Source of the DNA: Clostridiales bacterium
GTDB taxonomy: Bacteria; Bacillota_A; Clostridia; Oscillospirales; Oscillospiraceae
Length of the DNA: 33,443 bases
Reading direction: 5' to 3'
Assembly: GCA_019410105.1 (NCBI GenBank)
Contig: DXTB01000010.1
Span: 1 to 33,443, forward strand
Below the pieces are notes generated by a model that saw nothing but the letters and a program-made list of their open reading frames with translations, searched no databases and was not told the origin of the DNA. Position numbers and translations under genes: made by a program. Shown here piece by piece: positions 15,111 to 22,621 of the stretch (position 1 is the stretch's first letter; every line of letters begins with the position of its first letter).

Positions 15111-17810
15111 CGTACCATCCGCCGGGATATAGGGCTCGTCCGGGGGCGTCTCCACCGGCGTGGGTACGGGAGACGGTGTGGGGCTTGTGCTGGTCTCGGG
15201 TGGATTGGGCTGGCCGCTCTCCCCGGGAGACGGGGTCTCAGACGGCTGTCCCGCGTTGGGCCAGGTGGCCGGGTTCTCCGGGTCAAAATTCTCGTACCTG
15301 GGGTCGTTGACCGGCGGCCAGGTGGAGGGATCACTGATCACAAAGCTGTTGGGATCATACTCCTCCGGCTCCTGGGGCTGGGGCGCGGTGGTGTGGACGT
15401 CACAGGTCCCCTGGGCCTCCAGGAAGCTGTAGAGGTAACTGCTGTCCTTGGCGGCGGCACCGCCCACGCTCTCCCGGCTGTAATCCAGGATGCCGATGGT
15501 CTTGACCGTGCCCTCCGTGACTCCTGCGCCCTCGTCGGCCTGCCGGGGACAAAACTCTCCCGCCAGATGATACAGGCCCTCAATCGCCGTGCCGTCGCCG
15601 CCCAGCACCGGGCTGCCGGTGCAAACCTCCACCTCCTTGTGGAGACTACAGGTTTCGGCGGGCACGTCGTCGCTGAACAAGGTGAAGGTGCGGGCCCGGC
15701 TGCCCCTGGGATCGTTTAGGCAGGCCTCAGTGGCCCGCAGGCCACTGTCCATGCAGATGCTGACGCTCTTCTGTTCACTGCCGGCGGCCGGGAAGGACTT
15801 GTTCTCCAGCCCCTCATGGATGGGGGCCATGACCTTCTTCCACATGGACACTGCCGGGTTATTGCTGGAGCTGATGCGCTCCGGGTTGTTATAGCCCACC
15901 CAGACCGCGGCGGTATAGTAGGGAGTATAGCCCACAAACCACTTATCGTTATTGGAGTTGGTGGTGCCGGTCTTGCCGGCCACCGTCATACCTGAGAGCT
16001 GGGCCCCGGTGCCGGTTGCCCCGCCGAATTTCCCTGTAACCACATTTTTCAGCATGTCGTTAATATACCAGGTGGTCTCCTCGGAGAGAACCGCCTCGGG
16101 CTGATTCTGAGTATTGTCCAGCAGAACCTCCTCCGTGCCGTCGTCCAGCACACGGGTGACCTTGGTGTAGGTGCGGGGCTCCACATACAGGCCGTTGCGT
16201 GGGAACACGGAGTAGGCGGCGGCCATGTCTACCACACTCACGCCGTCGGTGAGGCCGCCCAGAGCGAGCTGGCTGGCCCCCAGGTCGTTCATCACCTGTC
16301 CGTTGACGGTGCGGCCGTCCTCCAGGTCGATATGGAACTTCTCCTCCATGAACTGGAAGGAATTTTCCACACCCAGGTTCTGTAGGGTGCGCACGGCCAC
16401 CGGGTTGGAGGACACCTCCAGCGCCGCCGCTACGGTCATCCTACCCCGGTAGGTCTGGGGGTTGTTCAGCGGCCAAGCCTTGCCGCTGAGGAGCTGCACC
16501 GGATAGTCGTCAAAAGCGGATGCAGGACTGATCACCCCGCTCTCCAGAGCGGGCGCATAGACGCTCAGCGGCTTGATGGAGGAGCCCGGCTGCCGCAGGG
16601 AGCGGCTGGCGTAGTTCCAGCCCCGGTTGCTGCTCTTTTCGCCCAGGGCGCCGGCCAGCCCAACGATGTTGCCCTGGGGGTCGATGATTACGATGGCCGA
16701 CTGGATCGCCTGCCCCGACTTGCTGGTGAGCTGAAGGTTGCTGCGGTCGGAGTAGACCGACTCCACGATGGACTGGATCTCCGGGTCCACACAGGCGTAA
16801 ATATTCAGTCCGCCGGAGGTGACCATGTCGGAGGCCACCTGCTCGGAGTAGCCGTACTTCTCTATGAGGTCGTTCATCACGTCGGTGATGACCTGCTCGT
16901 CATACCAGTTGTAGATGGTGGCGGGCCTGGCCTCATCGGTGCTCCGTTCCAGATGGGAGGCCAGATCATCAATTTCGGCCATGGCCTCGTCGTACTCGGA
17001 CTGGTTGATGCTCCCCAGCTCCAGCATCTTGCCCAGAACCAGCGTTGCGCGGTACTGATTGTTCTCCAGATAGCGGTAGGGATTGTAGGCCGAGGGGTTG
17101 TTGGTGATGGAGATCAGGCTGGCGCACTCGGCCAGATCCAGCTCCGACAGCTCCTTGCCGAAGTAGTTCTGGGCCGCCGTGGCCACGCCGTAGCAGCCCT
17201 CTCCCAGGTAAATATAGTTGAGGTACCACTCCAGAATCTGCTCCTTGGAGTAAGTCTTGTCAAAGTCCAAGGCGGTAAAGATCTCCAGAATCTTCCGTTT
17301 TACCGTCACATCGTCGTACTGGGTGGCATTCTTGATGAGCTGCTGGGTGATGGTGGAGCCGCCCTGAATATCGCCGCCGGTGAACATGAGCAGCACCCCC
17401 TTGAGGGTACGCTTCCAGTTGACGCCGTGGTGCTTCCAGAACGTCTCGTCCTCGATGGCCACGGTGGCGTTGATCAGATTATCTGGGATCTCCTCAAAGT
17501 CGACCAGTTGGCGGTTTTCTGTTCCATGGAGGGACAGGTGCTCCACATATTCCCCCGTAGTGGAATCCTTATAATAAATCGTACTGGTCTGGTTCATGAC
17601 GAAATTGGCCTCCAGATGGGCCTGCGGGATGATGACCGTCTTGATGTAGACCGCGGCAAAGCAGAGCAGGATAGCCCCCGTGATCACGCAGATCAGGAGG
17701 AAGGTGCCCAGCACCTTCCCTACCGTGCCCGCAACCACCGCAGCCGTGGACGGCCGCCTCCGCTTCCGGCCCCGGTTCGGATTGGGGCCCTGATTGGATG
17801 TTGACGCCAA
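15105..17810 (-). CDS. Class A penicillin-binding protein (PBP1A-like transglycosylase/transpeptidase)
   Basis: This 901-residue bifunctional peptidoglycan synthase is anchored by one membrane helix near residues 32-55 after a basic cytoplasmic tail. The GT51 glycosyltransferase domain shows VAIEDETFWKHHG with the catalytic Glu, GGSTITQQLIKN and KILEWYLN-type segments. The transpeptidase domain has the three active-site motifs: SSIK, SSN and KTGTTN. After the transpeptidase comes a long Cys-containing region and a Pro/Thr/Ser-rich tail of about 90 residues with repeated ATWPN/STWPP-like segments, outside the membrane. The start is taken at TTG 17810, seven bases after GGAGG; a longer form from 17867 would include a non-conserved leader. 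It has its own promoter. Confidence 0.95.
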   Translation of the reverse strand: MASTSNQGPNPNRGRKRRRPSTAAVVAGTVGKVLGTFLLICVITGAILLCFAAVYIKTVIIPQAHLEANFVMNQTSTIYYKDSTTGEYVEHLSLHGTENRQLVDFEEIPDNLINATVAIEDETFWKHHGVNWKRTLKGVLLMFTGGDIQGGSTITQQLIKNATQYDDVTVKRKILEIFTALDFDKTYSKEQILEWYLNYIYLGEGCYGVATAAQNYFGKELSELDLAECASLISITNNPSAYNPYRYLENNQYRATLVLGKMLELGSINQSEYDEAMAEIDDLASHLERSTDEARPATIYNWYDEQVITDVMNDLIEKYGYSEQVASDMVTSGGLNIYACVDPEIQSIVESVYSDRSNLQLTSKSGQAIQSAIVIIDPQGNIVGLAGALGEKSSNRGWNYASRSLRQPGSSIKPLSVYAPALESGVISPASAFDDYPVQLLSGKAWPLNNPQTYRGRMTVAAALEVSSNPVAVRTLQNLGVENSFQFMEEKFHIDLEDGRTVNGQVMNDLGASQLALGGLTDGVSVVDMAAAYSVFPRNGLYVEPRTYTKVTRVLDDGTEEVLLDNTQNQPEAVLSEETTWYINDMLKNVVTGKFGGATGTGAQLSGMTVAGKTGTTNSNNDKWFVGYTPYYTAAVWVGYNNPERISSSNNPAVSMWKKVMAPIHEGLENKSFPAAGSEQKSVSICMDSGLRATEACLNDPRGSRARTFTLFSDDVPAETCSLHKEVEVCTGSPVLGGDGTAIEGLYHLAGEFCPRQADEGAGVTEGTVKTIGILDYSRESVGGAAAKDSSYLYSFLEAQGTCDVHTTAPQPQEPEEYDPNSFVISDPSTWPPVNDPRYENFDPENPATWPNAGQPSETPSPGESGQPNPPETSTSPTPSPVPTPVETPPDEPYIPADGTK

Positions 17811-17882
17811 AATGACACCTCCGTTTTTCGGTGGAACACGTATGCTTGCAGGATCGCCCCATCGCATGCGGCGATTGCTGAT

Positions 17883-17910
17883 ATTATAGCATATTCCTCC
17901 AGCTTGTCCA
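17883..17910 (-). promoter_or_regulatory. Promoter of the penicillin-binding protein gene
   Basis: On the minus strand, TGGACA (17910-17905) and TATAAT (17888-17883) have a 16-base spacer upstream of the PBP start. Confidence 0.65.
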
Positions 17911-17972
17911 CCCTAATTCTTTCCAATAAAGGATGAATATAGGCTTCGTCAAAAATTTGGCAGATCCCACTC

Positions 17973-18001
17973 TTGCATTTTTGGGCGCAACAGGCTACAA
18001 T
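17973..18001 (+). promoter_or_regulatory. Promoter of the DUF1292 gene
   Basis: TTGCAT (17973-17978) and TACAAT (17996-18001) with a 17-base spacer lie about 25 bases before the DUF1292 start. The intergenic region is divergent from the PBP promoter. Confidence 0.7.
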
Positions 18002-18023
18002 AAGAGACGAAGAAAAGGAAGGT

Positions 18024-18350
18024 ATGGTGCCCAATATGAGTGAAGAATTTGGCCCTGATTTCATCACCGTCACTGATGAGGACGGCAATGAATTTGAGCT
18101 GGAGCATCTGGACACACTAGAGTACAACGGCCAGACCTACATGGCCTTTTTCCCGGCCGTGGAGGGGAAAGAGGACGGCTCTGTGGAGGATGTGGATCTG
18201 GATGAGGAATACGGCCTGGTGATCCTCAAGGTGATCGAGGCAGACGGCGAGGAACAGCTCTCCACCCTGGACAGTGAGGAGGAGCTGGAGCTGGTGTATC
18301 AGCAGTTTATGGAGTCCCTCTTCGCGGAGGAGGACGGCTCGGACGCATAA
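18024..18350 (+). CDS. DUF1292 domain-containing protein
   Basis: This small, very acidic protein (108 residues from ATG 18024, 104 from ATG 18036) matches the DUF1292 family (YrzB-like) that is widespread in Firmicutes. The diagnostic pattern is FITVTDEDGNEFELEHLDTLEYNGQTY followed by an LVILKV strand and an EEELELVYQQF helix at the C-terminus. AAGGAAGG precedes both candidate starts; ATG 18024 is four bases from AAGGA, while ATG 18036 begins the conserved MSEEFG. The function is unknown. Its stop codon overlaps a possible -10 box (CATAAT) for the RNA gene that follows. Confidence 0.9.
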   Translation: MVPNMSEEFGPDFITVTDEDGNEFELEHLDTLEYNGQTYMAFFPAVEGKEDGSVEDVDLDEEYGLVILKVIEADGEEQLSTLDSEEELELVYQQFMESLFAEEDGSDA

Positions 18351-18357
18351 TTTTTTC

Positions 18358-18582
18358 CTGCTCGGTGCGTGACGGGTTTTATTTAAACCCACATCTCTGA
18401 AACGGGATGCCCACCTCATGGCGTGGACTGCAGGCCTCCCGGCGCCCCTCCGGGGGACGGCTGGAAGTTGGAAGCAACGAAGCGACATGGAGGCAACCCA
18501 CCTGCCACTTTGTGCAGGTTTTAAATGGATCCGCACGGCCAGAGCGGGGCCCCCACGAAACGCTGTTTCGTGGGGTTTTTCT
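18358..18582 (+). ncRNA. ssrS: Probable 6S RNA (RNA polymerase-binding RNA)
   Basis: About 225 nt lie between the DUF1292 stop and a strong terminator and show no coding potential. The ends can pair as a long interrupted duplex: GCTC/GAGC, GTGCG/CGCAC, then ATTTAAACC with GGTTTTAAAT, enclosing an internal region and GC-rich hairpins such as CCCCTCCGGGG and GTTGGAAGCAAC. GCCTCC can also pair with GGAGGC across the middle. A long rod with a central bubble ended by a terminator is the expected 6S architecture, where the RNA mimics an open promoter and traps sigma-A polymerase. The wording of the sequence resembles 6S RNAs of clostridia as I remember them. A covariance-model search would settle it. 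Confidence 0.6.
18551..18580 (+). terminator. Terminator of the putative 6S RNA
   Basis: A 10-bp stem (CCCCACGAAA with TTTCGTGGGG, loop CGCTG) is followed by TTTTT. Confidence 0.9.
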
Positions 18583-18624
18583 TATTTCCGGCATTTGAAC
18601 AAAGTGTAAAACCTGTTTTCGCTC

Positions 18625-18653
18625 TTGAAAGAGTGCGGCATTTCCTGTATAAT
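18625..18653 (+). promoter_or_regulatory. Promoter of the peptidylprolyl isomerase gene
   Basis: TTGAAA (18625-18630) and TATAAT (18648-18653) have an ideal 17-base spacer. A small CCCCC/GGGGG hairpin lies in the short leader before the start codon. Confidence 0.8.
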
Positions 18654-18721
18654 GTCAGAATGTCTATAGCCAGGCCCCCTGCTCCCGCGGGGGGACACTT
18701 ATGAGAGGACTGAAGCTACAA

Positions 18722-20320
18722 ATGAGCGCATCCAGAGAAAAGAAATCGCGCCAGAGCGACCCGACACAGGGCCTGACTCAAAAGGAGAGGAAGGAGCTCC
18801 AGGAGCAGCAGGCCGCCAAGCGCAAGGCCGTTGTCTATACGGTCATCGGCGTCATTGTTGCCGTGCTGGTGGCCGCCCTGCTGATCTGGCACTCCGGCAT
18901 CTTCCAGCGCGGCAAGACCGCTCTGACGGTGGGCGGCCGCGATTACTCCGTCACCGATGTCAACTATTATTTCACCTATTATATGAATCAGGCATACAGC
19001 ACCAGCGGCGGCGCTTTTGATCCCAGCAAGGATCTCCGAACCCAGTATACGGACGAGGAACAGACCAAGAGCTACTTTGACCAGTTCCTGGACAGTACCA
19101 TTGAGCAGTTGAAGAAGATTTCTGCCCTGGAGACCGCCGCCTCTGAGGCCGGCTACACCCTGTCCGACGATGACAAGGCCTATGTGGATGAGGCCATCTC
19201 CTCCACCAAAAAGGCTGCCGAGTCCTACGGCTATGCCTATGACGGCTATCTGAAGGCCATGTACGGCAAGTATATGACCCCCTCCGCCTTCAAGACCTGT
19301 GTGGAGCGGGAAGCTCTGGTGAACGGTTACCAGAGCGCCTACGCCGACAGCCTGGGCATTACCGACGAGGACATTCAGGCCTACTATGAGGAGAATGCCT
19401 CCACGCTGGACACCTACGACTACCGCTATATCTATCTCAGCGGCAAGGCCGCGTCCACCACCGACGAGGACGGCAACACGGTGGAGCCCACTGAAGAGGA
19501 GACGAAGGCCGCCATGGAGGCTGCCAAGGCCAAGGCCGACGCGTTTGTGGCTGCGGTGAATTCCTCCGATGACAAGGAAACTGCCTTTGCCGAGCTGGCC
19601 CCCGACTATGTGTCTGAGGACGACAAGGAGGACTATGAGGCGGATCCCGACGCCTCCCTGCACACCGGCACGGTGGGCAGCAGCCTCTCCTATCAGAGCT
19701 TTGGCAAGTGGCTGATGGATGACAGCCGCGCCAACGGCGATGTGGGCGTGGTGGAGTCCAGCTCCGGCTACTACGCCGTCATGCTGTTGAACCGCTACCG
19801 GGATGAGACTGCCACTGCTGACATCCGCCACATCCTCATCAAGGCCGAGGTGGCCGATGCCGATGACCCCGCCACCGAGGACGTGGACGAGAGCAAGGTG
19901 CCCACTCAGGAGGCCCTGGACGCCGCCAAGGCCGAGGCCGAGGACATCCTGGCCCAGTGGGAGGCGGGCGACAAGACTGCCGAGTCCTTCGGCGCGCTGG
20001 CCGAGGAATACTCCGACGATCCCGGCTCCAACACCAACGGCGGCCTGTATGAGCAGGTCGCGCCCGGCGTGATGTTCGAGGGCTTCAACGACTGGATCTT
20101 TGCCGACGGCCGCGCCATCGGCGACACCGGTCTGGTGGAGAATCCCCAGGACGGCCAGCAGGGCTGGCACATCATCTACCTGGAGGGCTGGGACGAGCCC
20201 GTCTGGAAGCTCACCGGCAAGAACGCGCTGACCAACGAGAAGCTGAACACCTGGCTGGAGGGCCTGACGGAAAACATGGAGGCCACCCAGGGCGCCGGCG
20301 TCAAGTACCTCGGCGAGTAA
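18722..20320 (+). CDS. Membrane-anchored parvulin-type peptidylprolyl isomerase
   Basis: This is a 532-residue foldase of the PrsA/SurA type. A basic cytoplasmic tail (MSASREKKSRQ) is followed by one membrane helix near residues 36-58 (VVYTVIGVIVAVLVAALLIW); the rest is extracellular. A SurA-like helical region spans ~90-220. The parvulin domain starts at TADIRHILIKA (~residue 370), has a long acidic insertion, and continues with AEEYSDDPGSNTNGGLYE and the closing GWHIIYLEG. An earlier degenerate parvulin-like repeat may lie at ~240-365 (YRYIYLSG to YYAVMLLN). The start is placed at the family-typical MSASREKK; ATG 18701, seven codons upstream, is an alternative. It has its own promoter and terminator and probably folds secreted proteins. 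Confidence 0.9.
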   Translation: MSASREKKSRQSDPTQGLTQKERKELQEQQAAKRKAVVYTVIGVIVAVLVAALLIWHSGIFQRGKTALTVGGRDYSVTDVNYYFTYYMNQAYSTSGGAFDPSKDLRTQYTDEEQTKSYFDQFLDSTIEQLKKISALETAASEAGYTLSDDDKAYVDEAISSTKKAAESYGYAYDGYLKAMYGKYMTPSAFKTCVEREALVNGYQSAYADSLGITDEDIQAYYEENASTLDTYDYRYIYLSGKAASTTDEDGNTVEPTEEETKAAMEAAKAKADAFVAAVNSSDDKETAFAELAPDYVSEDDKEDYEADPDASLHTGTVGSSLSYQSFGKWLMDDSRANGDVGVVESSSGYYAVMLLNRYRDETATADIRHILIKAEVADADDPATEDVDESKVPTQEALDAAKAEAEDILAQWEAGDKTAESFGALAEEYSDDPGSNTNGGLYEQVAPGVMFEGFNDWIFADGRAIGDTGLVENPQDGQQGWHIIYLEGWDEPVWKLTGKNALTNEKLNTWLEGLTENMEATQGAGVKYLGE

Positions 20321-20333
20321 GAGACATCATGGG

Positions 20334-20370
20334 ACAGGCGGGCGGAGCGCTGCTCCGTCCGCCTGTTTTT
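20334..20370 (+). terminator. Rho-independent terminator
   Basis: A 15-bp stem (ACAGGCGGGCGGAGC with GCTCCGTCCGCCTGT, one G-T pair, loop GCT) and five T residues follow the isomerase gene. The tcdA ribosome binding site starts directly after the T tract. Confidence 0.9.
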
Positions 20371-20387
20371 GGAAAGGGATGAACTGC

Positions 20388-21104
20388 ATGGACGAGAGGT
20401 TTCTCCGCACAGAGATGCTTTTGGGCCCCCAGGCCATGGAGCGCCTGGCTGCCGCCCACGTGGCCGTGTTCGGTCTGGGCGGCGTGGGAAGCTGGTGCGC
20501 CGAGGCCCTGGCCCGCTCCGGCGTGGGCGCCCTCACGCTGGTGGACCACGACACGGTGGGTCTGACCAACCTGAACCGCCAGGTGGAGGCCACCCGCTCC
20601 ACCCTGGGCCAGCCCAAGGCCCAGGCCATGGCCGACCGTATCCGCGACATCAATCCCGACTGCCGCCTCACCATACGGGCGGAGAAGTATGAGGCGGGGC
20701 GGCGGGAGGACTTCTTCGACCAGCCGCTGGACTACATTGTGGACTGCATCGACCTGGTGTCCTGCAAACTGGATTTGATCGAGACCGCCCTCACCCGGGG
20801 CGTCCCCATCGTCTCCTCCCTGGGCACAGGCAACAAGCTGGACCCCGGCCTGTTCCGCATCACCGACCTGTCGAAAACCGAGGGCTGCCCCCTGGCCCGG
20901 GTGGTACGCAAGGAGCTGCGCGCCCGCGGCATCCTCCACCACCGGGTCCTCTGGTCGCCGGAGGAGCCGAAGGCCGCCCTCCAGCGGGAGGCGCCGCCCC
21001 CCGGCCGCCGCTCCGTCCCCGGCAGCGTGGCCTGGGTGCCTCCGGTGGCCGGGCTCATGCTGGCCGGAGAAGTGGTCCTGTCCCTTGCCGGGCTGCACGT
21101 ATAA
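20388..21104 (+). CDS. tcdA: tRNA threonylcarbamoyladenosine dehydratase (TcdA/CsdL, E1-like)
   Basis: TcdA is an ATP-dependent E1-like enzyme that cyclises the t6A modification at position 37 of ANN-decoding tRNAs to ct6A. The 238-residue protein shows the ThiF/MoeB-type nucleotide motif GLGGVGSWCAEALARSG near residue 31, DHDTVGLTNLNRQ near 54, and the conserved IVDCIDLVSCKLDLI and SSLGTGNKLDP segments typical of TcdA, not ThiF. A C-terminal hydrophobic segment (VAGLMLAGEVVLSLAG) matches the family. The start is taken at ATG 20388, nine bases after GGAAAGGG; ATG 20379 would overlap that site. No promoter between the upstream terminator and the gene is obvious, so readthrough transcription is likely. 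Confidence 0.92.
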   Translation: MDERFLRTEMLLGPQAMERLAAAHVAVFGLGGVGSWCAEALARSGVGALTLVDHDTVGLTNLNRQVEATRSTLGQPKAQAMADRIRDINPDCRLTIRAEKYEAGRREDFFDQPLDYIVDCIDLVSCKLDLIETALTRGVPIVSSLGTGNKLDPGLFRITDLSKTEGCPLARVVRKELRARGILHHRVLWSPEEPKAALQREAPPPGRRSVPGSVAWVPPVAGLMLAGEVVLSLAGLHV

Positions 21105-21106
21105 AA

Positions 21107-21151
21107 ACATCCCTCCATTGGTAAACTAAAGCCAATGGAGGGATGTTTTTT
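21107..21151 (+). terminator. Rho-independent terminator of tcdA, overlapping the next gene's RBS
   Basis: A 14-bp stem (CATCCCTCCATTGG at 21108-21121 with CCAATGGAGGGATG at 21132-21145) is followed by six T residues. The GGAGGG in the 3' arm is also the only ribosome binding site for the next gene. Confidence 0.9.
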
Positions 21152-21518
21152 GACGCAGAAAAAAGGCTCCCGGCTCCGCAGCGCGGCGGCTGGCGGAGCG
21201 GCCGGGCTGGCCAACGGCTTTTTCGGGGGCGGTGGGGGGATGCTGCTGGTGCCCCTCCTCACCCGCTGGTGTGGACTGGAGCAGCGCCGCGCCTTCGCCA
21301 CGTCCATCGCCATTATCCTCCCCCTGTGCGCACTCTCGTCCGTCATCTACTGGGTTCGGGGCGGACTGGACTTTGGGCTGGCCCTCCCCTATCTGGCCGG
21401 CGGCCTGCTGGGCGGCTTCGTGGGTGGAAGGGTATTCAAGAAGCTGAATATGGTCTGGCTCCGCCGCGCCTTTGCCCTGCTTATCCTCTACGGCGGCGTC
21501 AAGGCGCTGTTCTTCTGA
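21150..21518 (+). CDS. TauE/SafE (TSUP) family permease, N-terminal half
   Basis: This is a 122-residue membrane protein with about four helices. It carries the first half-repeat of the TauE/SafE fold: AGLANGFFGGGGGMLLVPLL near residues 15-35, ATSIAIILPL, and a glycine-rich LAGGLLGGFVGG. TSUP proteins normally have two such repeats in one chain; here the second repeat is a separate gene overlapping by one base (TGATG). The in-frame ATG at 21135 lies in the terminator stem, so TTG 21150, seven bases after GGAGGG, is the better start. The family exports or imports sulfonates, sulfite or organosulfur compounds; the substrate here is unknown. Confidence 0.85.
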   Translation: MTQKKGSRLRSAAAGGAAGLANGFFGGGGGMLLVPLLTRWCGLEQRRAFATSIAIILPLCALSSVIYWVRGGLDFGLALPYLAGGLLGGFVGGRVFKKLNMVWLRRAFALLILYGGVKALFF

Positions 21519-21874
21519 TGGCGTGGCCCATCTCCCTCCTGGCCGGCGCCGTCACCGGCGTGCTCTCCGGCTTCGGAATCGGCGGCGGCACCCTGCTGCT
21601 CATCTATATGACTGCCTTTGCCGGGGTACCCCAGAATCTGGCCCAGGGCGTCAACCTGCTCTACTTTCTTCCCACTGCCGCCACCGCCCTGCCCGCCCAC
21701 ATCAAAAATGGCTATATCGACCGTCAGACCGTCTGGCCCGCCGTCCTGGCCGGGCTGGCGGGCACCGCTCTGGCCGCCTGGGCCGCCACCGGCCTGGATG
21801 TGGAGCTGCTCCACCGCTGCTTCGGCGGTTTCCTGATCGTGGTGGGGCTGCGGGAGCTGTTCAGCCGCTCGTAG
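21518..21874 (+). CDS. TauE/SafE (TSUP) family permease, C-terminal half
   Basis: This is a 118-residue membrane protein with about four helices and the same half-repeat pattern as its neighbour: AGAVTGVLSGFGIGGGTLLLI near residues 9-29, NLLYFLPTA and a final LLHRCFGGFLIVVGLREL. Start and stop overlap in TGATG, giving strong translational coupling with the N-terminal half. The two proteins would have to assemble as a heterodimer to make a standard eight-helix transporter. Split TSUP pairs occur in other Firmicutes, so this is unlikely to be a sequencing frameshift; both halves keep a full repeat. Confidence 0.85.
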   Translation: MAWPISLLAGAVTGVLSGFGIGGGTLLLIYMTAFAGVPQNLAQGVNLLYFLPTAATALPAHIKNGYIDRQTVWPAVLAGLAGTALAAWAATGLDVELLHRCFGGFLIVVGLRELFSRS

Positions 21875-21895
21875 GGATATCCATACGAACCATGT

Positions 21896-21920
21896 AGGGG
21901 CGGCCACAAGGTTCGCCCCT
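21896..21920. repeat. Short dispersed-type hairpin repeat
   Basis: AGGGGCG (21896-21902) and CGCCCCT (21914-21920) flank a CCACAAGG-type loop. This resembles short palindromic repeats that are scattered between genes in Oscillospiraceae genomes, as I remember them. It lies between the TSUP gene and the first ruvX tail copy. Confidence 0.5.
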
Positions 21921-21924
21921 TCAT

Positions 21925-21984
21925 CCGCCCCGCCGCCTGAAGGTCAGATATCCCTCCAGAATCAGCGTCGCCGCCACCGCGTCC
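21925..21984 (-). pseudogene. Detached duplicate of the ruvX 3' end
   Basis: This 60-bp segment matches 22143-22202 inside ruvX at 59 of 60 positions. Read on the minus strand it encodes DAVAATLILEGYLTFRRRGG and then a stop. That is the likely ancestral C-terminus of RuvX, now separated from the gene by a 158-bp hairpin-rich insert. Confidence 0.85.
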
Positions 21985-22142
21985 CTCCCATCCGGCCATG
22001 CCGGATGGGAACCCTGATGCCTTTTGGCATGCTCGGGGCAAGTGAATTGCCCCTGCGCCAAGATTTTGCTCCGCAAAATACTTGTATGGCGCAAGCGCCG
22101 CCCCGCTGCGCGGGAAACCGTGGACGCCTCTTTTACTCACAG
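21985..22142. mobile_element. Hairpin-rich insert bounded by the ruvX tail duplication
   Basis: This 158-bp segment is made of consecutive palindromes: TCCCATCCGGC with GCCGGATGGGA at 21986-22010, ATGCCttttGGCAT, GGGGCAA..TTGCCCC, ATTTTGC..GCAAAAT, GGCGCAAGCGCC and CCCGC..GCGGG. Near its right end AAACCGTGGACGC (22116-22128) is an exact inverted copy of the ruvX sequence GCGTCCACGGTTT (22198-22210). It has no coding capacity for a transposase, so it would be non-autonomous (MITE-like). It supplies the last three or four codons and the stop of the present ruvX. Confidence 0.6.
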
Positions 22143-22558
22143 CCGCTCCGCCGCCTGAAGGTCAGATATCCCTCCAGAATCAGCGTCGCCGCCACCGCGT
22201 CCACGGTTTTCTTATGCTGCTTCATCCGCTTGCCCGAGGCATGGAGGATGCCGTGGGCCTCCACCGTGGTGCGGCGCTCATCCCAGAGCACCGGCTTGAG
22301 GCCGCAGACCTCCTCCAGCCGGGCGGCAAAGGCCCGGTAGAGCTCGGCCCGGGGGCCTTCAGTGCCGTCCATATTCCGGGGAAAGCCCATTACCAGCTCG
22401 TCCACACTGTGCTCTTTCGCAAGGCGGGCCAGCTCCTCCGCCACCACCCCCTCCTTCCGGCTCTGGATCACCGTGGTGTAGCCGGCCAGCAGGCCGGTGG
22501 GATCGGAGATTGCCACTCCGGTGCGGGCATCGCCGTAATCGATGGCCATAATACGCAA
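22133..22558 (-). CDS. ruvX: Putative pre-16S rRNA nuclease RuvX/YqgF
   Basis: This 141-residue RNase H-fold protein matches YqgF/RuvX, which matures the 5' end of 16S rRNA. Motifs: MAIDYGDARTGVAISD at the N-terminus, ELVMGFPRNMDGTEG near residue 57, PVLWDERRTT near 91, and a C-terminal DAVAATLILEGYL with the conserved aspartate. The TTG at 22558 is seven bases from AAGGAG and is preferred to GTG 22567, which abuts it. The extreme C-terminus (RRRSGCE) differs from the detached ancestral end (RRRGG) because an insert replaced the last codons. All catalytic residues are upstream of the change, so the protein is probably functional. Confidence 0.92.
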   Translation of the reverse strand: MRIMAIDYGDARTGVAISDPTGLLAGYTTVIQSRKEGVVAEELARLAKEHSVDELVMGFPRNMDGTEGPRAELYRAFAARLEEVCGLKPVLWDERRTTVEAHGILHASGKRMKQHKKTVDAVAATLILEGYLTFRRRSGCE

Positions 22559-22581
22559 ATCTACCACTCCTTTTCCGTACC

Positions 22582-22610
22582 ACTATAGCGTACTTTTTGG
22601 GAAAAAACAA
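22582..22610 (-). promoter_or_regulatory. ruvX promoter
   Basis: On the minus strand, TTGTTT (22610-22605) and TATAGT (22587-22582) are separated by 17 bases, about 25 bases before the ruvX start. Confidence 0.65.
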
Positions 22611-22621
22611 GGAAAAAGCGC

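Noticed and set aside
13958..15334. 458-codon minus-strand frame opposite the YtvI-like gene
   Set aside because: Gln/Gly/Pro-rich antisense shadow with no recognisable domain; the plus-strand gene shows conserved AI-2E family motifs.
18440..18500. Signal recognition particle RNA
   Set aside because: GTTGGAAGCAAC recalls the SRP tetraloop, but the flanking conserved GGTC..GGAAGGAAGCAGCC core is missing and the long end-to-end pairing fits 6S better.
18716..20170. 484-codon minus-strand frame opposite the foldase gene
   Set aside because: Gly/Val/His-rich antisense shadow; the plus-strand protein has a membrane helix and a parvulin domain.
21150..21874. Frameshift in a single TauE/SafE gene
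   Set aside because: The TGATG overlap and complete half-repeats on both sides fit a genuine split gene pair known from other Firmicutes.
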